From Diorhabda sublineata (Eukaryota; Arthropoda; Insecta; Coleoptera; Chrysomelidae), in the NCBI RefSeq assembly GCF_026230105.1, contig NC_079474.1, positions 38,206,294 through 38,270,293 on the forward strand: 64,000 nt of DNA, read 5' to 3'. The notes beneath the pieces are model-generated. The model searched no databases. It had not been told where the DNA came from and was given only the letters and a program-made list of their open reading frames with translations. Below, piece after piece: positions 13,569-26,600 of this stretch. The translations under genes were made by a program, and so were the position numbers. The number at the start of each line of letters is the position of its first letter. The stretch's first letter is position 1.

Positions 13569-16500
13569 CATATATATATATATATATATATATTCATTGA
13601 AATTGAAAGTAGAATTCGTCTGTGAACCCATATTTTCATAACAGCCTATTCTACAGCAAAATTGTCTCAACTTTCCAACTCAAGATCTCTCTGCATAAAA
13701 ACCACAACTAAAAATTTATCTGCAGTAATTGGAGCTGAATGGAAAGAAATATTCTTGTGATCTTAATCCATCCTACATATATAATAATGATAAATTAAGT
13801 GTAGATTATATGAATTCCATATTTAAATTTTTCAGGACTTTCCAGCCCATAGTTTTAGCAGCTTTCATAAGATATTTTGATAAGACTAAAGATAATGCTA
13901 TTTTTGGTGCAGGATCAGGATGGATTTTAGGATCACTAACAGTAATTATAGCGTTTCTGTATGCATTAGGTCTCCATCATTCGATGTTAGGTGGACAAAG
14001 AACTGGAATGCGAATAAGAGCTGCATGTTCCTCTCTAGTTTACAGAAAAGTAAGTATATATAATATCGAATATAAATATAATTTTAAAATTTGGAATATA
14101 AAAAAGTTCAATTCATTTCAAGTAGGTACATAACCAGTTAAATTTAAAAACAGCGCGTTAACGATAATATGAAGCTGCGATGAGGAGTCAAAAAGAGGTG
14201 ACATTATCTGTTAAATGATATTTTTTCCAGTTACTGCGGCTTAGTCAAGTATCTTTGAGTAAAACACCAGGAGGAAAATTGGTTAATCTCTTATCGAATG
14301 ATTTACAGAGATTTGATTTGTGTCTGATGTACCTTCACTATATGTGGATAATGCCCGTCCAAGCAGCTATTGGTTTTTATCTCATGTATGATAGTGTTGG
14401 TATTGCTGCTCTAGCTGGTACAGGTGCGATGATACTCGAAGGAATTCCAATGCAAGGTTCGAGTTTTCACAATATTTATTATAACATTATTAGAATATGT
14501 GAAAATTTTCAACAACAGAATAGTACATTTCTATGAACTGTTCGTTACAAAAAATGTGGGTTTAGTCATTTTAAGATTATGTCAGATAATTTTTATATTT
14601 TACATCCATTTTGGCTGGTTTTATTGTATTCATTTTCATTAACATTGATTTTGTAAAATTCTGAAAAAGTATACTCTATGTCTACTTACTATTATCTATC
14701 TATTATCAATTATATTTTTCAGGTTATTTTTCAAAATTACAAGGTAGACTCCGATCCAAAATAGCTGAAAAAACCGATTTCAGAGTAAAATTGATGAGCG
14801 AATTGGTATCTGGGATTAAAGTTATCAAAATGTATTCTTGGGAGAAGTATTTTGCCAAAGTTGTTGAATCATCCAGATTGTAAGATTCATTTTCTATTCT
14901 CAATACTTTCTCTGAGCCACAATGTATGAATGAATTCATACCAAACCAGAGGAATAGCTTTCTTTCTTGAACAGCATTTCTAACTTTTAACTAACTAGAA
15001 CTTTTTCCTTCCAATATTCAATTATTTAACTTAACTCACCAGTTTTTACACACAATATAGAATAAGTTTTGTGTGATCAGTCAATGGAACTGTGTCCAAA
15101 AGCCGTTTTGAGGTGGCCAATTAAAAATAAAATTACAAATCTGTTAAATTTTTATACAGACATAAATTTCCCACAAAATTCTTGGTTAGACGTTAAATTT
15201 GAAAAAATGGGATCGATTTAAGCACATCCAACTTCAATGTTACCGTTATTTCATTGCAAAACTCTTGACTGCATTAAATGTTTTGAACATTTTGCGGTTT
15301 ACAAAATTGAATATTTCATCTCTAAATTTGACATAGCTCAAGTGTACAGCGTACAGTATTCGTAATGGTAATTTAGTGATTTTATAAGACTTTTCGTGAA
15401 ATATGATCGGGTTAAACCGATCATGATCTGAATGTTCGGCAATTAATCCGGATCACATTCATCGTTGTTCAGAAACTGATCGAGCTAATCGGTCGTAATC
15501 ATATGGTATGATCCTATTTACCTTGGTAGACCAGTGAATAAATAAGGTAAAGGGTTGTTTTATTTGTCTATGGTTTTTTGAAATTTAAAAGTTAGTTATT
15601 CCCCTTAAATGACTGAATGCTGTTGATTCTTGTGAGCAGCGTCATTGATAGGTTACTGACGTTTGCAGTTTTCATACTTGTCGGTATTTCAACATAAAAA
15701 TAGCTTATTGGTATTAAACTTTTGTGCAAAATCTGTGAATCCGTATGAGGTGGGAAATCGTTGATAACTGCTCAATAACAATTATTAAATAACTAAAATC
15801 TATTATACAACTAAATAAGAAATAATATTATGGAATAATCAACGCGCAATAAATTAATTAAAATCGAAAGTTCTTGAAGATTAAACTTTTCGAAACTGTG
15901 ATCTAAATCTTGTTATGGGCTAGAATCCGCAACCAGCTGATAGAAGATCTACCTGAACCCGGACTATAGTTTCCGAAAAGTCCTTATGTCTATCGTGATT
16001 TACCTATATTTTATAACGTGTGTCCTACATGGCGCCTACTTGCATATTATCAATTTAACAGTTTTTATAAGAATTGACTTGACTCCAAAAAACACTGTAA
16101 TATCATTTTATCACATGTTTGCTATATTATTTATCAATTATGAATAGAATTTGGTTTTAGACCAGCATACATTTATAATTTTTAATAACTCGTAGTTTTA
16201 ATCACTCATATTTCCCAATTTCATTGTAAATATGAAACGATTGTTGTTGACTTGCTCTATTGGTATTTGATAAGATAATATCGGTTCTAAATATTCAGTT
16301 AGTATTGGTTAATTTTATAGGTCCAATTCTCAAAAAATTCAAATTTGAAAAGTTGCTTGAAAAAGTAGATTTTTTTCAGCCTTATCAACAAACTCACTGT
16401 TTATACTACTACTACAGCAAGACTCACACTTACAGTGTCTGAAGCGCGTTTCGATAACCAAGTTATCGTCTTCAGAGACTGAGTATTCAGTATAAATATC

Positions 16501-19500
16501 ACCAATGGCTCCCGAAATTTCAACTTAGTCAGGAATTGGTTTTTTAAATGTACCATGAACAAAGCATGGCTGTCATGAGAACAGCTGATTCAGTTCTATT
16601 AAAAAGATGATTAACTTAATTGATAATCAAATCAAATTAACTTTCCCAAGTTTAATTTAATCAAACAACTGTTTTTTTAATTGTCTTCTGATATATTGAT
16701 TTTTTCAATTTATTATTTATTGAGTTTAATCTTCATAAAAAAATTGTTTATTTCGATTTAATTTGGATAAAGATTGCCTTCTTCGACGTTAATTTGTTCG
16801 AAAGCTAGTTAATTTGTTGAAAAACTAGTTCGTCTAAATAATTTCCTATAAATTGAGATATTCGAGTTGTTGTTTTTGGAAGATGACCCTTTCAAATTCA
16901 ATATTAACTTTTCCTCAATTTATTTCATGAAAAATTGAGTTTTATAAGTTTATTTCTATTAACAAAGGACTTATTCATAGTCCCTTCAAACAAATTGCTC
17001 ATTTGAGTGTTATTTTCACAAAATGTCGTGTATGAATTTCCAGCTTCCATTATGAATATATTGAAATATTTAGTTTCGCCAAAAATTGAGTTCTTTGTTA
17101 CTTTAATGAGAAATTGCTTTCCAAAATGCCGTGTGCACAATACTTGGATTCTTTGAGCTCAGTTCTATGAAATAACTTGAATAATTGTAGCCAAAAATGG
17201 TTTTTCCAAATTGAATATGGATCAAAAATGGCTTCTCGAAGTTTAATTTCATCAGAAAACTCTATGACTTTATTTCCTGAAAAGTTAAGTTTTCAATTTA
17301 ATTTTTGTCATCAAAATAGATTTCCGTAGTGAAGTTTGATCATGGCTTCTCTGAGATAATTTCGCCAAAAAACTGTTTGTTTGTACCTACAGTTTCTTGT
17401 AGGTAACCAATTTTTAATTTATGCAGGACTTGTTTCTCTTTTTTCATTTTATTAATGCTGAGGTTTTGAAGTTCAGACATAATAATACGGAAAAATGACT
17501 ATACTGGATTTAATATATTCGAAAATTGATTTTCTTGGTTTAGGCTGGATATAAAGTGGATATTTCAAATTTAATAAGCATCTTCAATCGCATATTGAAG
17601 TTTATTATACGAGTACTATCTTCTGTGAGTTAAATTTGGTGAAATTTTTGCTTCTATAAATTTAGGGTCAAGAAATTACTTTTTTACGTTTAATGCTAAC
17701 AAACAATGATCTTTCCGAGTTCAGTTTATCAAAAATAAGTTTTCTAGAATCATATGTGAACAAAATGCTTCTGTGAATTAAATTTTGTCAGAATATTTCA
17801 ATTTTTGTTTGCTCAAAGAACAGCTGTTTCAAATGAAATTTGACCAAAAATTTAATTTCCACATACTACATAACTACTCAATATGGCCAAAAAATAGCAT
17901 CTCTAAATCCTCTATACTTATTGCAATAGAAAAATGTTAACGTATTATCTAAATTAAATTTAGTTTATATGCTTCAGAATTAAATTAAATGCTGACAAAA
18001 AATTATTTTTCGAGGTTAATTTTGTTGTAACTGACGTGTTTGAATTAAATAAGCTTGATTTCAAATAACCATACATTTACTGTATCGTACCCACTGATAA
18101 TTAGTCTAGATTCTTTTTGTTGTTTCATAATATTTTTTTCCTCAAATAACATAAAGTCTATGTTTTCCGCTCAACAAAACGGAAAATAATTTGCTTATTT
18201 GGTAATTTCACTTTAATCCAACATATCATTACCATCACATTTTGATTTTAATTATTACTGATACAAACTCCGTCATGTTTTTAATAAGACTTGAACTAAT
18301 TAAAGAAAATCTTTGTTAAACTCATCGATTTATTAAGAGATTTTCCTTTTACATTGTTTGTTTTTAAGAATTAATGACTCGTTTATATCTGAAAACTGAG
18401 GAAAATTAGTATTAACCTTGGTTTTAATGCTTTTAGAGAAGAACTCACGAAAATCATTCAAACTAATAAAATTAAAGGTGTTAGTACTGCTCTTATGGTG
18501 ATTACCGAAAGATTCTCTCTTTACCTTTCAATTATGACGTGCGTAATAAGCGGGTTCCAAATCACTTCAGACGCTGTTTTCAGTATAGCGCAAATGTTTA
18601 ATACCTTACAGCATTATATGTGCTATATGTTTCCGAATGCGCTTTGCGGGTATGCGGAGGCATCAATTTCTGTTAAGAGAATCGAACAAATTTTATTATT
18701 AAGTGAACAAGAGGACGTTTTATTGAGTTTGGAAGAAATTGAAGGAGCAATCACTTGCGAAAATGCTTCGGCCAGCTGGGATTCAGGAAATACTCTGAGT
18801 ATGATCAATTTAGAGATTCGACCTGGATTACTGTATGCAGTGGTAAGTTGAATGAGTTGTAAAAAAATTGAGGGTGATTAAAATTGAACTATTTCTCTAT
18901 ATTGTGGTCGTCAATTAAGTATACAATGTGTTTGAAGTTTCTTACGTTTTTTTCATTTTCAATATTTTGAAAATGGAGAGTAGTCTTATATTTCATTTTG
19001 TAGATTTTTGTCGACATTATTGGAATAAAATTCTATATTTATTGCAGCTTTGAAAGTTTTTGAGGCGTTTCCACTTATTTCAATCTCTAGCACAATCTTT
19101 CAGCAATAAGATGGAATGTATCGTCGAAATCTTTATGAATTTACTTGGTGTCAACTCTTTTACATGAAAGTATTTAATCACTCTCTTGAATTTGGGCTTA
19201 TTCTATAGGCATGGTTCAATACTTTATGGCTTGTCGGTTTTTAACGTGAATCCTACAAAATCAAAGTGGATTATCGCATATAAGCAATTCAAGGATTGGC
19301 AGAAAGCGCACTTTTTCGTCGTCTTCATCACTCTGAGCTTTCTACTCTATGCTAAAGAGTACCATGAATATTCAGTATAACATGACCACTAGGAAAAAAC
19401 TAGGAGGGTGCACATTAACCGCAGTTACCGAGAGTTACTTAGTTGATAACGTAAATAATAAGTTGAAACAAGAAATGAAAATTGCGGAAGTAATTGATAA

Positions 19501-20617
19501 TTTTATCTATAGTGGTGTTAACAATATTACAAGTATCACAGGAATTAATACTACATATACTATTAAAGCTAGAGAAAATGCACTTGTAAGTTTCAATAGC
19601 ATCATAATTTGTTGACAAACATTAATAATATATATTTTTTCTGATAGAATAGTATTGAATCTTGATTAATGCGTATTACTGTCATAACTTGAAAAATATA
19701 CATTTACTACACATCTTCTATCTTATTTTGTAATTGTTGATTATTGTTAAAACGCGATATATTACCTCTTATGCTCTCACTCCTGAAATTCATTCATTCT
19801 TACATTTGGTGAAGAGAAAAAATATTAAATTGTACTTGTCATATGAATGAAAATAAGCTGGACAATTTCTCGAATGAATAGATATAATACAAGATTTAAA
19901 ACTTACTATGTTAGTTAGTTATATCATCCATTATCCTCCACACATTCCATTTTCCATTAAAAATTGAGTTTCGTCATCATATTCTTAGCATCTTGGAACT
20001 ATCCCACTTCTTAAGATATTCTGCTAATATAAATAGTTAGTTTATCACTATTCATCAATTTCTTTCCCATTTCAGTTGTTCGATCTGTTTGTATTAGAAA
20101 TTGTTGAATATTTATTGCTTTCTTTATCTTTTTATCGATGTCTTCTTCTTATACTTTTCAAATTTCACTGGCAGAGGATTTCATTTCAAATTTATTATAT
20201 AAAAAATTCTTCATATTATTCTTCTTTATCGTACGTTAGGACTTAGTCCTGCTTGCATTAATGGTTGCCTATCAGCAGCTGGGATGATGAAGACCAGCTT
20301 TCCTGGTGGTCGGAATGTATTCGGTTTTTCTTCCATTGAAATCTTTGCCAACCAGTCATCTGACGTACTGTCTACACTCCACATGGCTTCTCCATTCCCT
20401 ACGCCGATTTGTCGCCCATACCACTACATCCTGAATGTCACATATCTCCCTTATTTCATCATTTATTTTGTTGGTCAATGTGTGTCCTGCTATTGATCTC
20501 AGCGTTCGCATTTCAGTAGTTCTTAAAAGCCGCTTCTGTTCTCTGCTCTGGTCTCTATCGCGTATGTCATTACTGGTCTCACACAAGACTTGTATATGCT
20601 AATTCTGCTCCTGGTAG

Positions 20618-20673
<56 letters not shown>

Positions 20674-23600
20674 CGCCAAATTTCATATCTCTGATATTAA
20701 TGACGCCGTTGTTGTTTGAGTTTTTTCTTCATTCTTCAGATTTTTATTACTTGTTATGCTCGCTCCTAAATACCCTCGCTCCATCTCGGTTCTCTGGATC
20801 TTGTAGAAGATTTGGTTTTCTCAGGGATATTTGCATGTTAAAAGCACTCGCTATTTGTTAAAACCTGCACAGTAGCCTTTGTTATCTTCGACTTGCGAGA
20901 TGATCACTGTGTAATCAGCATAACATACTATTTTTATTTCTTTGTTTTCCATCCGGTATCCTCTTCCAGCTTACTTTACCTTGTTTATAATCTCATCCAT
21001 TTTGATGTTAAACAAGATCAGGCTGAGGTTCTCTCCTTGTCTGATACCGGCCGGCACAGGTATTCTATTGCTTAGTTTATATTCCATTCTGATATATGTG
21101 TAATTATCGGTGTTCGATTATTTTTATTATGTTGGGATGAATTTCCCTTTCTTACATCCCTCAATCGTACCTTATCAAATGCTTGGGTGAGATTGATAAA
21201 GCATATATAAGCTGTCCTATTGAACTCTTTAGTCTTTTTTGGATCACAAAAATAGCATTTATAGCAGACCTGTTCTTTTTGAATCCCTGCTGTTCCTCAG
21301 AGATACTAGATGACATCAATCTTCCGCTAAAAATTTAGTGAAAAGCTTTTGTACTGCACTCGTCAACTCGTCAACTAATACGTCGATAATTTTGTGGATC
21401 GTTGTTTTCACAGTTTTTTAAAAATTAAAAATAGTTATTGAACGATTCCGGAAATTGTCCAATCCATTGGTTGAAGTTAATATTCACAAACTTTTAGCGA
21501 GGAGGTTAAAAGATTAGCTGAGACTTCAAGGATTAAAGGATTTACCCTTGCGTTTATGGTTATTACAGAACGATTTGCTCTGTATCTTACATGCATAACG
21601 TATTCATTATTAGGTAATAGAATTACCCCTGACGCAATATTTTCATGCGCCCAACTTTTTAATTCCCTTCAATTTTATATGTGTATCATGTTTCCATACG
21701 CCCTTTCTTCGTATGCCGAAGCAAAAGTTTCAATGAAAAGGTTGGAAAAATTTTTGATGCTGGAGGAAAACTTGGCATTGTTATCTTCCACTACTGAAGC
21801 AAAAGGGAATTTGAAGATTCAAGAAGTATCAGCCAAGTGGGATGGTCCTTTAACAATTGACACTCTTTGTGATATAACTTTGGAGTTGTCACCTGGTACT
21901 TTATGTTGCGTGGTGAGTAGAAAGATGCTGCTTCAACAAAATATATCATATTAATCATGAAGCACACTTATTTCAAACAGATTTCATGTATCACAATATA
22001 GACTTCATGCTTTGCAGCTATAAGATAAGCTACATTATCTTCTATTCATCTGTTTCGTCAAGTAGAAGGATAAAATGCACAAAATAAGAGATAATATTTA
22101 AAAGAATCTAGTCACATTAGACCAATTTGAGAAAATGGAGAGGAAATGAATAATTGACAAATTGTGATTTTTACTTTAAAATCGCTTGGAAAATCGTAAA
22201 CGTAATGCACATACATTTCACGTTGCAATAATTAAAAATAAAATTTCTTTCTCGCTTCATTTATTCGATTCTACAGACGTAAACCAGGAATTCCACCTAT
22301 TTTCAGAATCATTGAAGTTTGTATGAAACAAACTACAATAATAGTGTTAAATTATTATACGAAAGAAAATATTTCTCGAAATAATCAACATTTCATCCAT
22401 ATCGTCCAATTGATATTCATAATATCACCTAAACTAATTACATTCGTTTGCAAAAAAGAGTCGTAGTTGCAGTTAAAAGCTAGGAGTTGTTATTGAAGTA
22501 ATTTTCTATGCAGTATCCAAAACAAACTTCAGAATTACTCTACGAGGATGATCCCAGAAATACCTGACCTGACCTAGAAATGGCGGTAGTTGAGTTGAGG
22601 AAATATTAGAAAGTACACAATCTATACAGCATATGCTCCTAGTTTGAAGACGCAATGTTGTTTAGTATTTATTTGGCAGCTATCGATAGTAAAAGCTTTT
22701 TGTGAATTTGTCAAATAGAAAAAATTGGTAATTATTATTTTTATTTGAAATATTTGGAAGGTCTTAGCACAACTAATAAATTTGGACATGAGATAGCTGT
22801 GCGTAAGATGGGTGCGATAGCGTTGTGAGCAAACGCGGTGTTTGTTCACATTGGAACAAAAACAGCGTCGTGAAGATGTTTCAATCGAGTGATTGGCAGT
22901 ATTTCATAGAAATAAAGTCGAATTTTTGCGCCGTTCATAACCATGGATGGAACGTGGGTCTATTACTTCACACCCGAAACAAAACAACAATCAAAACAAT
23001 TGTCTGAAAAGAGAGAACCGGCACTAAAGAAGGCAGTTCTATCTGCAGGCAGGCGCATGGTTTTTTGGGGGGCGGTGGAATAATTTTCATTGACTATCTT
23101 GAAAAAGGAAAAACTACCAACGGCGAGTACTATGCGAACTTATTGCAACGTTTAAACGAAGAAATCAAGCAAAAACGGCCGCATTTGGATGCACCAGTAC
23201 ACACATCCGTAATTGCAAAGGCCAAAATTAATAAATAAATACTTTAACTGTTACCTCCTGCACTCTATTCGCTAGATTTAGCCCCATCGGATTATTTTCT
23301 GTTCCCAGACTTGAAAAAATGGAAAATGGCTCGGTGGTCGAAGATTTTCCAACAATGAAGAGGTGATGTTGGCAGTTAATGGCTATTTTGAAAAGCTTGG
23401 AGATTCTTTTTATAAAAATAAATTATAAATTTTCGTTATTTCTTTGATGGGCCAGGTACTTCTGAGATCATCCTCGTAAATAATCAGAATTGCTCTAAAT
23501 GATCAACATTTATGATATTTGACAAGATGTATTCAATATATAGGCTCACTTTTGAGATTTTAAATACCTTTTGAAGTACTTTCTGTCCATTTTTTACTAC

Positions 23601-26600
23601 TTTTACTATTGAACTGTTATAATCAACAAAAACTGGTACGCCATGTCCTATCGATTTGTATTACATAGTTTTGGATATTATATTTGTAATATTTTGCAGC
23701 TCTGATTGCTCATAAAGTTGAGGAACAGCATTTGTCATCTGAATATCATCAAACTATAACTCGATACAATTTTTACAACTTAAAAAAAAATTAGTGAAAT
23801 CAGAGTAATTTTTTAAATCTTGTCACTTGAGTATAGAATCGAAGTTTTTTGAAAAAATATTCAATAGAGAAATCTACCGTGAATTAAAACAATAATGACA
23901 CATATTATAACACTAATTAGAGTATCTTGGATAGAAGAAATGTCAATTGAATTTACAACCACGACTATTTTTTCCGAGTGACATTTATTGTTAATTTGAG
24001 TAATCATTCATCTATATGTTTTTCATGTTAATGTTTACTACGTTCATTAAGTAATAAATAATAATACAAAATAACTGAAAATCATTAATTTTAGGTAGGA
24101 AGCGTTGGAAGTGGAAAAAGTTCCTTACTTCATATGCTACTAGGCGAACTGCCTATAAAAAGTGGTAAAGTAAAAATATCCGGAACAATATCTTACGCTT
24201 CACAAGAGCCTTGGTTGTTCGTTTCAACTGTTAGAGATAATATATTGTTTGGCAAGCCTTATATTAAGGAGAAGTGAGTTATACAAAATATTTGATACGT
24301 AAATATTATAAATAATTATGTTAGCTATTATCGTCAAAAGTGATCAAATTCTATATTTTTCAAAATATGTCTCTTAAGCCGAACTCACACAAATTATTGT
24401 GTTACGTAGTATCCGGCAGAATTTTTTGCGACGCACATGTTAAATGTAGATGTAGTGATGCGCACATTTTCTACACAAACTTTTTTTGTCACACATGAAG
24501 CACGCTAACCGGCAGTCAATGAATGTCAAATGAGTGGCGGCACATAGTGATGTATATGTGGACGTACTAACTGCCGTCACGGCTGAATTAGAATTAAGGA
24601 AAAAATATATTATGAATCACCTCATCACCAAAAAGAAGGCTAAATAAAGGAGAAATTGTTAGATGAAGAAAATGTATGTAAATAGAAATAAATATCCTTT
24701 GAAGGCAGTACTATTGATTTTCAAAATTTCTTACGTATGTCTCCTGCAGATTTTGATGTCCTAATAAATTTGATCCGACCAAAAATTGCGAGAAAAGATA
24801 GATACTTACGATTAACCATGAAATAAAAATTAGCTGTAACTTTTGTAACGCTTTTTGGCAAGTTTTGATTCGTATACAATACGTTTTCAGAAAATCCAAA
24901 CAAAGTATATAATGTCAACAATTAGAAATAAGACGTACAGACTTAGTGTCAATGCACTAAGCACGGCGCCATAATTTACGTTGTTTCATTATTCGTTCCC
25001 TGGCACACATTTTTGCGCTGCATCGTTGTTACAACACATGAATTTATGTCAGATGTGGACCCACCTTAGTATTTAAGCTAGAAGTACAAAAATACATTCA
25101 TTGATATTCTCACAATATATCGCACCTCCGCTCAAATAGTGTCATACCTCAAAAAATATACCAAATCTCTTTAATTTTACTATTGGTGCTAGAAAACTTG
25201 AAAATCTTACCTCAAATTATGTCAAGTAAATAGTTGTCTTTGCAGTAACTTTGTCGGTTTTTGAGTAATCACCAAAAAATTGAGAAATAAAGCTAGAATT
25301 AATTTCAACCGCTTATTACTCGATAGTTTGTTTTTTTGACTTATGATACTATTTGAGTGGAGGTTCGATATGTTGTACGTTGTTCTGAAATTCATCAATT
25401 GAGTTATGCCCATTACCGTAATATCAATACTAAACTTTATCCACAACTAGAACTGTAAATATAAAGTATATATAAAAAATTTCAAGTGGTAGTAGTAGTT
25501 AGTTATAAAAACTACAGTTTTAATTACTCATTCTGTTTATTAATATAGAAAGAAGTCATTGAAGTTGCACGGGCTTCTTTAATTTGAATCCTTATTTCTG
25601 AACTTCTCGACTCTTTCCAGTCTTTCACCTACCACGAATCGTTATTCAATGGGCGCTTCAGTTTTGAAGACAACAATACAATTGGTCTTCTTAACTTTAA
25701 GTGTCTGTCAATAGTATCGACTAACTTTTGTGATAATATCAACATATTTTGTACATCTGGCATGCTTTCGACTAGAAGTGTCGTCTGCATAGCGCAAATT
25801 GTTCAGTTCCTCGCTTATTTTTCCCTGCATGCGTTTGTTGTGACTTAATGCGAACAGACGCTGATAGGTTCAGCCAGAATTTGATTATTATCTGCTTTTA
25901 TTAATACTTTTTGCGTCACTTTATCAAATACCTTATTATAATAGATACAACAGACGTATAAATTTGAATTAACATCTGGACATCGCTGCCTTGAGGCATT
26001 GTAGGCAAACAAGCTGCCCTGCCGAAACAATTTTTGAGGACGAACTGTGTATTTATTATATCTTCTTGTAACTTTTATACACATTACCATCGATGACTTT
26101 GAGAAAGGGCTCATTAGGCTAATAGTTTGGTGTTCTTCGAATTTTTTGGCACATGTTTCTTTAGAATTGTGTGAATTATTATAATTCATATCAATTGTTA
26201 ATTTCTCAGTTAACTCAATCAATAGGAGTAGATCTAAAATTGTATTTACTTATTTCGACAATTTTATCTTTATAGATACGATGAGGTGGTGCGGGTATGT
26301 GCCCTGGAAACGGATTTCAACCAATTTCAATTTGGAGACAATACCTTGGTAGAGGAAAGAGGGGTGTCTCTTAGCGGAGGCCAAAGAGCCAGATTAAATT
26401 TAGCGAGAGCAGTTTACGCTAGTGCTGATATATATTTACTGGACGATCCGTTATCGGCGGTAGATACGAGGGTAGCAAAACATCTTTTTGAAAGATGCAT
26501 TAAAGGTTATTTGGGAACTAAGACGACTATTCTAGTTACTCATCAGTTACAATTTTTAGAAGATGCTGACGTAATTGTTGTAATGGACCAAGTAAGTATT

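Larger units (their letters stand above)
11088..13835 (+). other. Intron 3 of the ABC transporter
   Basis: 2.7 kb. It contains a large foldback element (about 12,310-13,480) followed by a long TA microsatellite. Otherwise it is AT-rich with no gene. Confidence 0.8.
14880..18436 (+). other. Intron 6 of the ABC transporter
   Basis: 3.6 kb without a gene. It holds a hammerhead-like motif (16,435-16,480) and a degenerate short-period repeat field (about 16,620-18,030). A perfect inverted repeat TGATCGG-gttaaa-CCGATCA lies at 15,404-15,423 and has no assigned role. Confidence 0.75.
18843..21497 (+). other. Intron between alternative exons 7A and 7B
   Basis: 2.7 kb. It contains an unassigned open frame (19,349-19,615), an antisense RTE-type LINE relic (20,225-21,400) and a TA microsatellite. 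Confidence 0.75.

Noticed and set aside
13315..13641. Open frames rich in Tyr-Ile on both strands
   Set aside because: They are translations of the (TA)n microsatellite and the adjoining foldback arm, not genes.
15404..15423. Perfect inverted repeat TGATCGG-gttaaa-CCGATCA as an operator
   Set aside because: Isolated in an intron of an animal gene, with no neighbouring regulatory context; expected occasionally by chance.
18437..21912. Reading 7A and 7B as constitutive consecutive exons
   Set aside because: Joining them shifts the frame into a stop after three codons and would duplicate TM5-TM6.
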